Part shown: positions 24,301-36,800 of the stretch, one piece after another
Layout: each line of letters begins with the position of its first letter
Numbering within the stretch: position 1 is the first letter of the stretch
Assembly (NCBI GenBank): GCA_947568835.1
Contig: OX387604.1
Span: 21,047,076-21,111,075 of the forward strand
Reading direction: 5' to 3'
Length of the DNA: 64,000 nucleotides
Source of the DNA: Protonemura montana
Lineage: Eukaryota; Arthropoda; Insecta; Plecoptera; Nemouridae
Program-made: the position numbers and the translations under genes
The notes under the pieces: generated by a model
What the model was told of the DNA's origin: nothing
The model's input: the letters and a program-made list of their open reading frames with translations, nothing else
Database searches by the model: none

Positions 24301-25303
24301 CCCTGGATCGCTAGAGGCCGACAAGAGAGAATGCCACAATCTCTTGAGTCGTCCAGTATTATTTCAGGCTCAACAAACGTGTGGGTCTTCTCCTTTTCAA
24401 CACTCCTAGAATCATAAAAATATCACATTGGTGGTTAGGGTGGGAAAACAAGAGATTTTTAAGGGATGAATATATTTTCAAGTTTGCATTGTTTCGTTTG
24501 CCGAGCGACTGTTAATGTCAAAAGTTAGCAAAGTAACAATAGGCGGAGCTAATTTGCTGAGAAAATTACATTTTTCCAATTTATAGTTCGTGATCACATT
24601 CTTTTTTCGGTTGTTTTCTTTATTGACTTGCTTTTGTTTCGTGACTTGTTTATATTGCAGTGGAAACACGTCTTTTTAATTATCTCTTGCTGCTGAGTTG
24701 ACTCACGATTTTCGCTCAAAAACTCAGCTCCTGATTTTTGACATAAATATTCAGTGTTCAACTTTTCTTGTTTTTGACAGTTGTGGTCTGCCTCTGTGTG
24801 CAGTGCATTTCCCTGAGTTTTTGTTCACTTCACTTGTTTTAAAGTTTGAGTCGCCTTCAAGTTATAGCTACCTTCACAACGGTCCATAACCCGGCCAGAC
24901 CACGCTCAATGTCACCAAAAGCTACAAATCCCACTCACTAAAAAAATCTGTGATTCTCTTCGAGTTTGTTCAGCGAGAGCACCTTGAACCCGCCACCATA
25001 TGAAACGCCTCGTTCAAGAGACCAGACAGATATCACGGGCATATCACTTGCTTGCACTGCAGAAGATAAGTCGCTTGTAGCTACATACCTTTCCAGGAGA
25101 CCTGCAGAAGGATTTCTGCTATGGCATTTCACGAAGGGTTCGTGATAACAGGCTGATGATGACCCAGCCTCCCCGCTAGCTGATGTTGTCTTCTCATTGA
25201 CATCTTCTTCGTTTGTTGCTATTTCCGAATAAAGTCCAGTCAACGCATAGATTGACTCTTGACGCCGATGGGTTCGGTGGTTTCCGCTACTCGTAGTGCT
25301 CAT
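15399..25303 (-). CDS. Organic anion transporting polypeptide (Oatp/SLCO), Oatp-A, 14 exons, about 882 aa
   Basis: Oatps are 12-helix plasma-membrane carriers for amphipathic organic anions, including hormones and xenobiotics. Exons: 24939-25303, 24285-24402, 23976-24192, 23526-23690, 21669-21869, 21090-21197, 20520-20759, 19580-19744, 19304-19502, 18498-18670, 16345-16546, 15859-16047, 15630-15778, 15399-15556. All phases agree. Landmarks are a hydrophilic N-terminus of about 135 residues, DCGILSCRP before helix 1, TTIEKRFEIPS, the family signature as HWVGMWWGGFLL (Met where the consensus has Ala), a Kazal-like loop (CDCG, EPVCG, CHAGC, NCAC), and RSFALGMQFVIFRLFGYIPAP. The ATG at 25301-25303 opens a 121-codon exon. 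The exon 1-2 junction needs the downstream half of a TAG/GAG acceptor (24402); the upstream half would give a TAG codon. Helix 2 (VVTVIFVSY) recalls Drosophila Oatp58D, but the subfamily is uncertain. Confidence 0.92.
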
Positions 25304-26880
25304 TGTTGATTATTCTAAAAGCAAGTTTGAAATCTTACATGTGTGTGGCAATAAAAGAGATCAAAAGATTAATGAGTTCGTAGCGGACTTATGGTTGCCA
25401 ATTTGTAAATGAGTGACCGGAAACAATTCTTACTTTCTGTGTCTTGGTTGTCATCAGAATCGTTATTGCGCAAATCTATCATTTCGCCTCACAGGCAGAA
25501 AGTTTGACATCGAATGATTGAGTCTTTGCACAAAAAATTATGAATCACTATCATTTCATCGCGGTTTATTAACTGACCGATTCTGATCAATCAACAAATG
25601 GTAATCAGTAACGCTAAATGAACGCTAACACACAGAGAGAAGCTACCATTTTGGACTGTCGAAGACGGAAAGAAAAATGTGACTAGGAAAAAATATGAAG
25701 ATCGCATGCAGTGAATGCAGGTGATTTGTTGCAGAGGAAAAGTGGGGGATGGGTTGGACGAAATAGTAATGCGTTTTTCGGCACTTCTGTCGCAGTGCGA
25801 AACATCGCATCGATGTTGACCAAAAAGCAATCAATATTCAAATTGGTTAGGAGTCGTCAAGGAAAAAGTTTTCTCGACAGAACGATTCGGAAAATGTATT
25901 TCCTTTCATATATATGTATATGTATTATTTGAACGTTTTTGTTTAAACGTTTCGCCGGTTGCTGTTTTTTTCCACTCGCAACGCTTTGAACAAAGGTGGT
26001 CTTCTATTTGAAGCTACGTCGAACAGTTTCCACGAGATGTTCAATATTTGAAAATAATACCTATACCTATCAAGCGGCTAGTCCGTCTTGCACTATTGGA
26101 CCAAATCAATGTTTTCTTTACAGCGCGTCAAACGGCATGACATATCACGCTAGAGCAGAACAAAGAGAGCTAATCAAGAGCAAACACCATATATAGGATC
26201 AGGAGCATCGCTATTGGTCCGGAGTTCAAATACGTTACGTAGTTTTAAATAATTGTTTTTCTCCATACAGCTCCGAAAGTGAAACTCATGTGGTGTGGAA
26301 CACATACTCTCATTTCATAACAGAAAAAGGAACGTGTGCTATGTTTTTAACTTCGTATACCGCCTGCTACAGCGAAAAGATTGTTATCAAATGTCGCCAC
26401 ACTTGACTGTACTAAATTAACATGAACACGCTGGACCATATAGATTTCCTTCAGATGATAACTGTACTAACGAAACAATTAACAGGTATACAACGAGTAA
26501 ACACCATTTGTTTCTATCTACAGACACCTTCTGGTCAGAAGAAAAATCAAATTTCAAAGTACACACTGCTTCTGTTAATCCGTCTTTTCGTTTTCAACCA
26601 GATTCCACTTAGTGTCTAATTAACACCAATTATTTATCTCAGCTGAAAATGATTCATAAGCAAGTAACAATAGTCGTAATGGTACTTACTTGGTCATGTA
26701 AGACGATCTTAAATTACTGCATAGCCGCAGTATGGTCTAGTAGAACATATCGGGGGCGAAAGGTTTCTTTCATTGTGTCAGCGAGGTATAAGCATTGTGC
26801 GAAAGAGAACCACGCGATGCCGCCACGGCTAGTAACTGGGACTGACTGACTGGCTGGCTGGCTAGTTCCTTCGTATGGTC
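25304..26880. other. Upstream region of Oatp-A
   Basis: This is the likely 5' UTR and promoter of Oatp-A, bounded on the far side by P-element copy B. No coding exon was recognised. A GACT/GGCT simple repeat lies at about 26846-26868, next to the insertion. Confidence 0.45.
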
Positions 26881-26888
26881 CCTACCAC
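26881..26888. repeat. Target-site duplication, P-element copy B, left
   Basis: CCTACCAC (GTGGTAGG on the element's strand) is repeated exactly at 30941-30948. Confidence 0.93.
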
Positions 26889-29800
26889 CAGAGAGGAGTT
26901 AGGTAGAGAGGGGTAACCCAATGTTATAGGAGAAAACCTACACGAAATGCGCAGCTAGCGCCATCTCTGTTCGAATCAACGGTACTATTTGCACCCCGCA
27001 CCACGACTCCCCCTCACCCATCATTTAGCCCCGGTTTTCATTCAAATTCAGAATCTGTCTTAGTAATGTCATTGCTGTTTCAGTAACATTTGCAATTTGA
27101 GAGGAAATAATAATGCTTGTTACAGACATTAATTTTTCTCATCAAATTGCAAAGGTTACTAATAAAGCAATGGCATTACATTGGCAGATTCAGTGTTACA
27201 GCAAAAAATTATCAGTCAAGGACCAAGGTATAACTAATTGAAAAACAGCATCATTTTTGACACATATAAGTGTTTAATGAAGTGATTAGAAATTATGCAA
27301 GTGAAAACATACAAAGAAGACATGCTGAACACACAAGATATGCTGTAGCAATGTGAGGTTCAATTGTGCCTGACAATCTTCATCCTGGTCTTGATGGTGG
27401 TTGCCTTTATCGCAGCTCCAGAAATCATGCGGTTTCTTCTCTTGCAGTAGCTGTGCAGCATGACTCTGCAGAACAGTTGCAGGAGCGGAGTGAGCAGAAT
27501 GTCTCCATGGATAGAGCACTCCAGCCACTCATGATTGATGCTGACAAAGTCGGCCATCAACAACTCCTTCACTCCCCGAAGGAAAATGGTCTCCGAGATC
27601 AGGGCGCTGAACCTGTCCAACAGCGACTCAACAAAGTCCACCATGTTCCTTGTTGGATAGGTCAAGTGCTCCTTTTGCAGATCATATTCCTTCAAGGAAA
27701 TGAAGAGGTGGTCTTCAGTCAGCTCGTGCGTCAAGATCAGCGACTTGCATTCGGTGCATGATATGACTAAGCAAAGGCGCTTGGCAATGTAGCCGCATAC
27801 GTAAGCGGTTGGCAGTCTCCGCAGGTCCGTGAGCTGGTCCTCTTCTCGCGAGGCAACTGGTACCGCAAGCAGACGAGGATTTGTGGTGGCCCTGTCTGAT
27901 GGTCGCAGCACCTACAAGAAATGAGTAATGAGTTACCATGCTCATAAAGATAATATCAGCAACCATACATATTTGTTTGGTGCATAAACATTAAAATTAC
28001 CTTTGAAGGTGTAACAGAGGCATCCTTTTTCTCGAGGAGAGCCCGCAGGTCGCTGAGCAGCTGGTCGTTGTCACGCTCACAGTTCGTTCCTCTGGACCTG
28101 TAGCTGCTCAGGTTGGTAATGGTTGCTGTCTTCAGGGCAGCAGCAAACTGCACTGTCGTTGGGTTCACATTACAAATGCCATGTTGGCGTATGGTCCCAA
28201 ACAAGTTTTCCAGAGCATCCTGGTCAAGATTCCTCAAGGAAAGGTAGCGAAAGCCTTTTTCAGTCCTCAGGTAGTCCCACAACTTCACTAAAGAAACAAT
28301 GGTGACAAGAATACCCGAGACTGTTGGTGGGCTTAGCTTCTGCAAAAAGGTTAATTATATGTCAATGTAATAACCTACATAGATTTATTTACCTGTAACA
28401 GCAAAATGTGGTACCTAACAGACTGGTAGATCATAAAGCTTACCCGTCCAGTGTGAGAGTTGGTGAATCGCCAGCCTAGGACTTTAGCTCGCATCTCAAC
28501 CCAGAACTGCAGATGCGGAGATTGGTTGGACAGAACACAACGCAGCTCCTTTCCCCGATCAGGGTGCAGTGTGGAGCCGTTGACACTGTCAAAAAACTTG
28601 TCCAAGAGCTCCACAAACTCAGCAGTGTGCATGGCCTCCTTTGGAAAAACGCTGCCATCCCCCCAAGTGGCCATGGTCAGCATCCCTGCAGCAACCGTGT
28701 GGCTCAGGACCTGGGCTGCCAAACTGACGCGCATCTTGAATGACCCTTCTGGTTTCAGATGGTTTGCCGTCAGCTTGATAGCCATTCTTGCTGTCAGCTG
28801 ATCAAGCTCGTAAAACCTTTCCAGGTGCTCCCACTTGGCAGTTTTAAAGCACGATTGGACCTCATCCCACCAGGTAACATTGTTTTTCTGAAGAATGTTC
28901 CTCATACATTTTAAGAGATGAGGAGGATCAAAGAGTACAAAAATCTTCTTGCCATCAACCTCGAAAAATGTCTCACTCGAGCCATCAGGTGTGGCATCCG
29001 ATAGCTCCCGGATTGCTCCGCGGTTGGTGGGGCCCTGATCACACACTGTGACCACAACATTTAAGCCAATGCCTAGCAACGCACTGATGGCATGCCGCAA
29101 CAACTTTGCCAAAATGTCACTAGGAACGGTGTCACATGTGTAATAATAAGCAATCGGTTGCTTCCACCTTTTGGCAAGTCCTCGAACCATTATAACAAGG
29201 GCATGATTGGCGATGACTCGTGTTGTGCCAAGGTGGCCGTAGTCTTCAAACCCTGAAAATGAATTTTAGTCAAATATTGATTTATTGTATTAATACCATT
29301 TAATCAAAATCAGACAACTTGATGTAGTCTTCCTTACCTGATACGTTGTCCTCGCTCTCGTTATAGTAGATGCCCGAGCGCAAGGACATCTCGTCGAAGA
29401 GGACAACACAGCATCGGTCCCTCTCACTCATCTTACTCGCCCGTGTAGCAAGATGAGCGAGAATTTTTTGGTTTAGGCCCGTTTTAAACGACAAGTTGTC
29501 CAATAAAATGCGCAATGTTTTCGGGCTCGGCAGAGTAATTATTTTGCGCATATATTCGTAGCACCGAGGGCTTCGCTTCATAATGGCCAGTGCCCAGATT
29601 TTGTCTTGCAAATTCCACCTATAGGTCAAAATTTGTTGTTAAAACAAGCTCGAACAGATAATTATAAGATTATTTCCACCCGTTGCTTACACACCTGCGA
29701 GACTTTATTGGCCGGTTGCGGTTCCGAAGATCTCCCAAGATGAAGGACGACATGGCAGGGGAAAAGGTTTCTGTGTCGGAGATAAGCCTCTCCAGTGCTG

Positions 29801-30940
29801 GCGCAGATTTCAATTTCTCCACAGCTTTAATTTTATCTTTTTGTAGCAAAGTCTGTTTGAGTAACTGGTGCACCCTCTTCACAGCTTTCTTGTATTTGCA
29901 CAGCAGGGTTTTCTTTCTCGGTGTGCGCTCACCTAGACTGTACCCCAACTCTCCGAGAATAGAGCCTCTTCTTTTGTGAATGACTAAAAATTATAAATGA
30001 ACAAATACAATAAGAACTCCCAGGTTATTGGCATTTGAATGTACTGAATTTAAAGTTATAGTGAAAGGAGGATGTGCATAGATTGATTTTAAACTTACCA
30101 AATGGTGTAGTCTGGTGAGAGGAGACTGATGGTGAAGATGGCCCAGCAGCATCCATGCCATCACCAACAAACTCTGCCTCAGACATGGCAACTGGACTAT
30201 CATCTTGTGACGATTCTGCAATCGAATTTCAGTCCATATTAGCTACAGGCTAGGAGAGTGTAGTACCCACTAGTAATGGCTATTTACTGGAACATAAAGT
30301 GTATGCCAGGACCTCAGATTCCCTCACCTGCCACAGTGTCGGTGTCTTTGGCAATGTCAATGACATCATGATCATTTTCAGCAGCATACAGCTTAGGAAG
30401 CGCATTCTTGACCAACCGATTTTTTCTTATATTAACGAACTCGCTATTCTCGAAATGTATAGCACACAAACGAAACCCCTTCGCTTTCAAATGTTCCGCA
30501 GTTGAACCCACCAAATCCTCGTTGCCGGAACGGGTCAACCAGGCATCGCGTTGTGCTTGGTCTTTATTAGTGCAATAAAAAAAAGACAATGCCGGGTCCT
30601 TCAAATGAGTATTGGTGCACTCCCTATACTTGCAAATCATTTGCACACGACCCGTGCCCTTTCCCATAGCACCACTTCAGACTTTAATTAGAGTTCTGGT
30701 AAATATCATCCACAGCTTTTAACACTTCTAGCACTTGTTGCTCTGCCTCTACTGACGCTAAAGACGTCAGAGCTGACGCTAAAGACGTCATAGCCGCCGG
30801 CCCAGAGAGGCGCCGGCCATTATCAAAAACCTGGAACGCTAAAGCTATCTGCTACTCTCGTAGCAGACAGCGCGCTCTAAATAGCAATCAACGGTACTAA
30901 TTTTTGAATCTCACTGGGCTATCCTGCTTACCACCCCCTG
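26889..30940 (-). mobile_element. P-superfamily DNA transposon, apparently complete copy B (4,052 bp)
   Basis: On the minus strand the element runs from CAGGGGGTGG at 30940 to CCTCTCTG at 26889, between perfect 8-bp duplications GTGGTAGG. It carries all structural features of copy A (14-bp subterminal direct repeat at 26974-26987 and 30886-30899, twin palindromes, 3' inverted repeat) plus the 2,253 bp missing there. The transposase frame is open across all seven predicted exons. Near identity to copy A and intact duplications point to recent movement. It lies about 1.6 kb upstream of the Oatp-A start codon, in the same orientation as both Oatp genes. Confidence 0.96.
27360..30667 (-). CDS. 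P-element transposase, 7 exons, 908 aa, no break seen
   Basis: Exons: 30328-30667, 30099-30215, 29695-29983, 29338-29618, 28444-29252, 28001-28339, 27360-27911. Their lengths sum to 909 codons including stop and every junction keeps phase. Domains in order: C2CH THAP zinc finger (residues 1-113), acidic Ser-rich linker (114-152), coiled-coil-like region (about 178-206), then the RNase H-like catalytic core. The core has acidic residues in LFDEMS (Asp about 324), VCDQGPTN (Asp about 414), and DQDALENLFG (Glu about 656), followed by the family motif IRQHG...NVNPT. The segment between the second and third acid corresponds to the GTP-binding insertion of P transposases. The protein is as long as human THAP9 (about 900 aa). 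Enzymes of this family excise and reinsert the element in a GTP-dependent way. Activity here is untested. Confidence 0.93.
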
Positions 30941-30948
30941 CCTACCAC
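30941..30948. repeat. Target-site duplication, P-element copy B, right
   Basis: Exact repeat of CCTACCAC found at 26881-26888. Confidence 0.93.
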
Positions 30949-32223
30949 GTCCTAGCTGCAAGCATCGAGTAGACTACATTGAACACAAAATATATCGAGC
31001 CGCTAAACGCTATAGTTGTCCGCACTGATGGACGCACAATGAACTGCTCACATAATACACGCAAACGTGTTTAATTCTAAAGATTAACGTATCAATTGTA
31101 AAATTTCGGTAAGGTTAAGAAATGGGTGGTAAACGCAGTGTCAGAAATGTGAAGTATAGGGGCAAAAATCAATATACATCAAAATGTTTAGCAGCGTTGA
31201 TAAATTGGAGATTCGAGAGGAGTCCTACAGATAGCAGTGTGAAGCTGGAACTGTGCTCCAGTTGATATCTAAAAACCCAATGCAAGTACAATGAGATCAG
31301 TTGAGATCAACGTGGCATAGCACGAGTTGAATATTGTAAAATTTAATATTTCTTATTTTCTTTAGCATCTTTTTACTTTGATTGGTTACTCCGGTGACGA
31401 TAATTCTGAGTTATCAAAAAGAAAATTAGAGCTATTACTCTGTTGCAATGTTATTTATATTCAAATAAAATATTAACTTTCTGACTTTGATCGGCCGTGT
31501 GTAAGTCAGTTTAATTAAGTCTTATTAATTAGTCATTTTAATTTATCATTTTAATTTATCATTTTGATTTCTACCTCGGTCTTCCCCTTCTAATGATTGT
31601 AAGTGACTGGTATTTTTGGTCGCAGTTGCATTAGGCGTTCCATCAAAAATCATCTCTGTGAACAACGAGTGTAACCAAATAATACCTAAATAATTGCATT
31701 CTCCACACAGTACCTGTCACAGGCTTCTGCTATACAATAAATACCAATTACTGCCAGCAATAAAAGTGCAAGCAATTAAAGTCACATTCCGCTTCAAAAA
31801 TGTCATCTTCCAGTTAAGGAAATGTTCATGATTTCACCGATGCAAATCTTTGCACATTTTAACAACATATTTATTTTTCAAAAATTATTATTATACACAT
31901 TACATGAATTACCATTAGATTATTACCATCAATAAGTCGCGAAAAGTAATTAATCAATGCGAATATTTGTTTCCCAATAAAATGACAGATTTTCTTATCT
32001 CCCTTGTGTTGTACCTAGAATGATACGTAGGTAATTCGTGATAATACCCGAGTTAATACTCACACACATAAACAAGTAAAAAAGTTCAAGAAAACTTTTC
32101 ATTGCGATTGAATCAGTTAGATACGGTTAAAATACTTGACTTTCAGGTAAATTAACGAAATAAAAAACATTATTTTTTTGCGTGTTGAAAACAACACGAT
32201 TCTTAGAGTCTCTGAGATGTCTG
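30949..32223. other. AT-rich gene-free stretch
   Basis: No open frame, splice-consistent exon or recognisable repeat was found. A short TAATTTATCATTT duplication lies near 31.53-31.56 kb. Confidence 0.5.
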
Positions 32224-32762
32224 AGATCTTATCTGGACCAGTGAGGAAGAGAGCTGATGTCGGTGATCACCATTTACCAATGAAGTATGTTTCTGCGATG
32301 AGATCTTATCTGGACCAGTGAGGAAGAGAGCTGATGTCGGTGATCACCATTTACCAATGAAGTATGTTTCTGCGATGAGATCTTATCTGGACCAGTGAGG
32401 AAGAGAGCTGATGTCGGTGATCACCATTTACCAATGAAGTATGTTTCTGCGATGAGATCTTATCTGGACCAGTGAGGAAGAGAGCTGATGTCGGTGATCA
32501 CCATTTACCAATGAAGTATGTTTCTGCGATGAGATCTTATCTGGACCAGTGAGGAAGAGAGCTGATGTCGGTGATCACCATTTACCAATGAAGTATGTTT
32601 CTGCGATGAGATCTTATCTGGACCAGTGAGGAAGAGAGCTGATGTCGGTGATCACCATTTACCAATGAAGTATGTTTCTGCGATGAGATCTTATCTGGAC
32701 CAGTGAGGAAGAGAGCTGATGTCGGTGATCACCATTTACCAATGAAGTATGTTTCTGCGATG
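32224..32762. repeat. Tandem array: 7 perfect copies of a 77-bp unit
   Basis: Units start at 32224, 32301, 32378, 32455, 32532, 32609 and 32686, each beginning AGATCTTATCTGG and ending TTCTGCGATG. By eye all seven are identical. Each contains the 10-bp perfect palindrome GGTGATCACC. 77 is not a multiple of three, so the array is not a protein repeat. Perfect identity implies recent expansion or homogenisation. Confidence 0.97.
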
Positions 32763-33826
32763 ACTCGTTACCTTCTCTAGCCCCGGATTGCAAGTTATTT
32801 CAAGCCCCATCCAGGGAAACAAGAAAACCCCTTTGCTGTCCTCACATTTAATATGCACAGAGTGGAGAAAACAGTCAGAGTGAATAATTTCCTCAGAAAT
32901 AAACAAGACTTTGCGAATACCTTGTAAACATTTTTCCACGTCCAAAGTAGAAAATTTCAGCGGTTTCAGGTGGACTGTTAATATAGCTCAATGAAAGTGG
33001 ACATTCTAAGATGATGCGTCTTAAAGTGTTACCTTTCCAAATTCCAACTTCTCTAGGAATTGTCATCAAGTCATTCGGAGCTAGTTGGAGGCTATTATGG
33101 AGGAATTACCTGCATTCATTACGGAAAATTGAAACTATATCTGGACATATCTATCAAGCTGAATTCTATTTTTATGGTATGGATGGTTCAATTTAATTAA
33201 TTAATTAGTTGTATGACTAAATAATATAATATTTGATAGACTAAAATAAAAACACATTCGCATTTTATTGATAAAATCTATCATAGTCCAAACTGGAAAA
33301 TCGTGTTTTCTCATTTCCAGGGCCTTGAAGGACTTGGAAAAGTCATCAAATAAAATGCATTGATTGCATTGGTCAATGATGATTCTAGACCAATTCTCCC
33401 CCTTCCCCTCCCTCCCACCCCTCCAATAACCACTAGATAGATCCCCTGTTGCAGATGCAAGATATCGATGGTTAAATAAATGAGATTACCATGGGGTTGA
33501 ATTACCCCCCTTCTCTAAAAACACCCCAAATATTTCCCCTGCTTTGTGTATTCGGACACAGGTGTGCAATTTCCAAAAAAAAAATACAAGGAAAATTAAA
33601 ATGGCAAAAAAACATTTTACCACATTTGATATGCTACATAGATAATAAATAATATCGCTAAATGAGAAAAATGTTTCTATTCAGTCATGACTTGAATTAG
33701 AATTATGTTCTACGAAACATATGTTCAGGTTGCAGGATCGTTTGGTTTCTCTAGTGCAAGAGAATGCCACCATGTTCACATTTTTTGAACGCTACATGCA
33801 AAAAATGACAGGTCCGTTCATTTGTT
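32763..33826. other. Region between the tandem array and Oatp-B, with an unexplained minus-strand frame
   Basis: On the minus strand an open frame of about 90 codons runs from near 33000 to the edge of the array at about 32763 (containing VEKCLQGIRK, IIHSDCFLHS and FPWMGLEITC). It has no start codon of its own and I do not recognise it. The rest is low-complexity flank plus the probable 3' UTR of Oatp-B. Confidence 0.35.
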
Positions 33827-36800
33827 TCACTGTTCATTCTTTCTGCAATTTTCTTGCTGAACTGTCTCCTTGAAAGAGTTTTCTGTTGGGGTAGGAGGCA
33901 CGTAATACCTCCAAGCCAAGAAGAAGCACGTAAGCCCCACCAATTTTCCCGCCATGGCCAAGCCCATCATATAGCTGCAAAAAACAGACATGTCCTAAGC
34001 TTTTAATCTCTCTCTCTCGTCAAAAATTTCCTTTACAAATGTGAGTATCATAATTCGACTTACTAGCTCATATATTGATTATTAAATACCAAACAAGCCC
34101 CATTATCGTCACAGCTCTCTTGCCACAAGATGCAAGTTCGATCAATCAGAGCTCCGAACAAAAGGGGGGCAGGAATTGTGCCCAGCAGCCGCACTTTCAA
34201 CCATTGAATGCCGAGAGCAAAAGACCTCTGCTCGTCCTGAACGCACCTAAAAATGACAAAAAAACCACGTAGTTCGCACGTCAAAAATTTAATTAAAACA
34301 CTCGATAAATTGAAGAAAACTACTTTCGCTCACCTTAAAGTAGCAGCTAACGCCGGCATTGAACATAAAAATGTAGTAAGCATTACAAAAAATATTAGAA
34401 CCAGAAAAGGAATTAGATTTGGACAGTCAGTTTCACAGTTGACGTTTTTTGCAAATGCTGGCTTTTCTTCGAGGGATGGAATGCAAGAGCAGTTTGTGTA
34501 AAACTTCAAGTTTCCCTCGGATGTTTCTTCTTTGCATCCGGCGTGACAAGGAGAATAGTACATGATTTTGTCGCTTCCACAAACAGGGTCGAAAACGGCA
34601 GTGCAAGCGCAGGGTTCATTGCATGTACTGTTCAATGAAATTCCACTGAAACAAATGTTTAATTGACAATTGTTGATATCATGTCTCTTATGGCAAATAA
34701 ATAAATGCAATACAGTGGGTGAAAGGTTGGTATAATGATTTCCATATTGATGGGCTTTCAGAAGACCCATAGCCCTTACTATGCCCATAGCAACATTCAG
34801 CAACTACAATTCCAAAAATAGATAGACTATAGCAATATGCATTTCATTTAGTAACATTTCCTATAATGGGTCCAAAAAATGTATCGAAATCTCAAAACGT
34901 AAACCAACGAAAATCAAAATCGTCACTTACAATATGTTACATTTATAAATGAGTTTTAGATGTCTTAATACATCTCGCACACGTTTGTAAAATGTCACTG
35001 ATAATAATGCGGGTTACCTGTTGTGTTGAAATCCTTGCGTAACTCCAGCAAACGCAAGATTTGGGCAGGTTAGTAGAAACCCGAATGTAAAGCAAGCCCC
35101 GACAAAGGTACATGCTACGCAAAGCTTGATGATCCCAGCACACTTCAAGCCCATTCTCTTCACCAGATAGCCACCAAGGTAGGTTCCTCCTCCACCGGCC
35201 GGTACAGTCATCATGCCTGGGACAGGTCGTCACAAAGCCTTTATTTGAAAGCCTTTAGGTGAAAAGGTATCGTCTAATATGAAGAAGTTTGGCTAAATTC
35301 CATTTCTGTTATACCCAAACGGTCTAATAAAATATACTATAACTAACGACAGAGTCATTACCACACTAATCCATCCCTTACACCACTCACTCAACCCTCC
35401 ACCCTCCCGTTTCCCATGGGGTGATACGCACTAGCAACACCAATAAAAACCTATTACGAGTCAAATTTTAAAGGCTTTGTTAGGCTTGGTATTTGACAGG
35501 CTTTACAAGCAATAACATTTGAAAGATTTTGTTAATAGTTAATAATTATTAGCATTTTTCAGAAACTTTGTTTTGAACTCATCAATCGCAATCAGTTAAT
35601 TACATTTAGATGAAAGATGATTGTTTACCCATGAGTAAAGATGAAGCAGTCGGATTGATCCCGAACTGGTTTTCCAGAAATTTCGGCAAAAACGCCGCAA
35701 AACCGGAGACCAAAAGTCCTTCAGATGCTGCGGCGACATTCAGGAAGAAAAACGTTGGATTTTTCAGGAGATTTCTCAGCGCCTTCGGCATTTCTGACAA
35801 TTTGCTAAAAGCATCCTTCTTCATCCTGCCATGCGCCTCTGATACCTTTTGGTTTCGGAGTTGTGCTGCCCCTGAAGCAATCACGTGAGAGGAGAAACAG
35901 TTAGGTATACCAATGACGAATGAGCAACACTGTTTACACATCCCTTCTATCAAGGGTTCATGACAAATATTCATCCAGGGGACTTATAAGTTGAGGCAAA
36001 TACATAACGGCCAAGAGGGCTCTTTTGATAATATTCTCTGAAATTCACTGGCACGAGTTGTCGAAACGAATTAAATAGGAAGTGGTGAGCATAGGTTATT
36101 ACCATTCTATTAAGTATTAAATATCAATTTAGATAAATTCAGAAAAAATCCATCCCGAGCAAACGTGTCGTAAAATCCAAAGACTCTTCGAGTGCACGAG
36201 CAAGTAATTATGACGCATATTTCGTTGTACCTATCGTATGTTTTGACATTTTGTATGGTCATAAATCATTTGCCCACTTAAGAGTGAGAGTGTGGGGAGG
36301 GGAGAGGATAATCCCCAACATCAAATACAGAAGTTTATCTTGCCATGACACGAAAGTTTGATGTTGTCAAGCAATATCAGAAAAATAACATATTTTAGGA
36401 ACGAGGAGGGACATTCCATATTATTATGCTGCCCGTTGACAATTTCATTTATCAAACAATCATCAAATCACATTGAGTCTGATGGAAAAGCCCTCCACTA
36501 AATGTCACATGCAGGGTGCGCTAAGTGACGGGGCTACGCTCAGAGGAGCATGGGAAACATTGAAACTGCCGAAACAGATAAAGTCCCGAACTGAAAAATA
36601 ACTTCAACCTACAATAGGGTCATTCCATGTCAAATCAGCTGACTAAAAAATCGTCCCTCTCAGTATTCGACCAAATTTGGTAACGATGGTAACCACATTA
36701 TTTCTATTGTTGAGATGTTTTCTGTTTGCCACTGAGCCAAATGGTTCACCCGGTACGGCCCGCAAACGGTGGGACAGCGCTGAATTTTGGGATGCACGCG

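Noticed and set aside
27366-27761. 131-codon plus-strand frame
   Set aside because: Antisense shadow of the last transposase exon.
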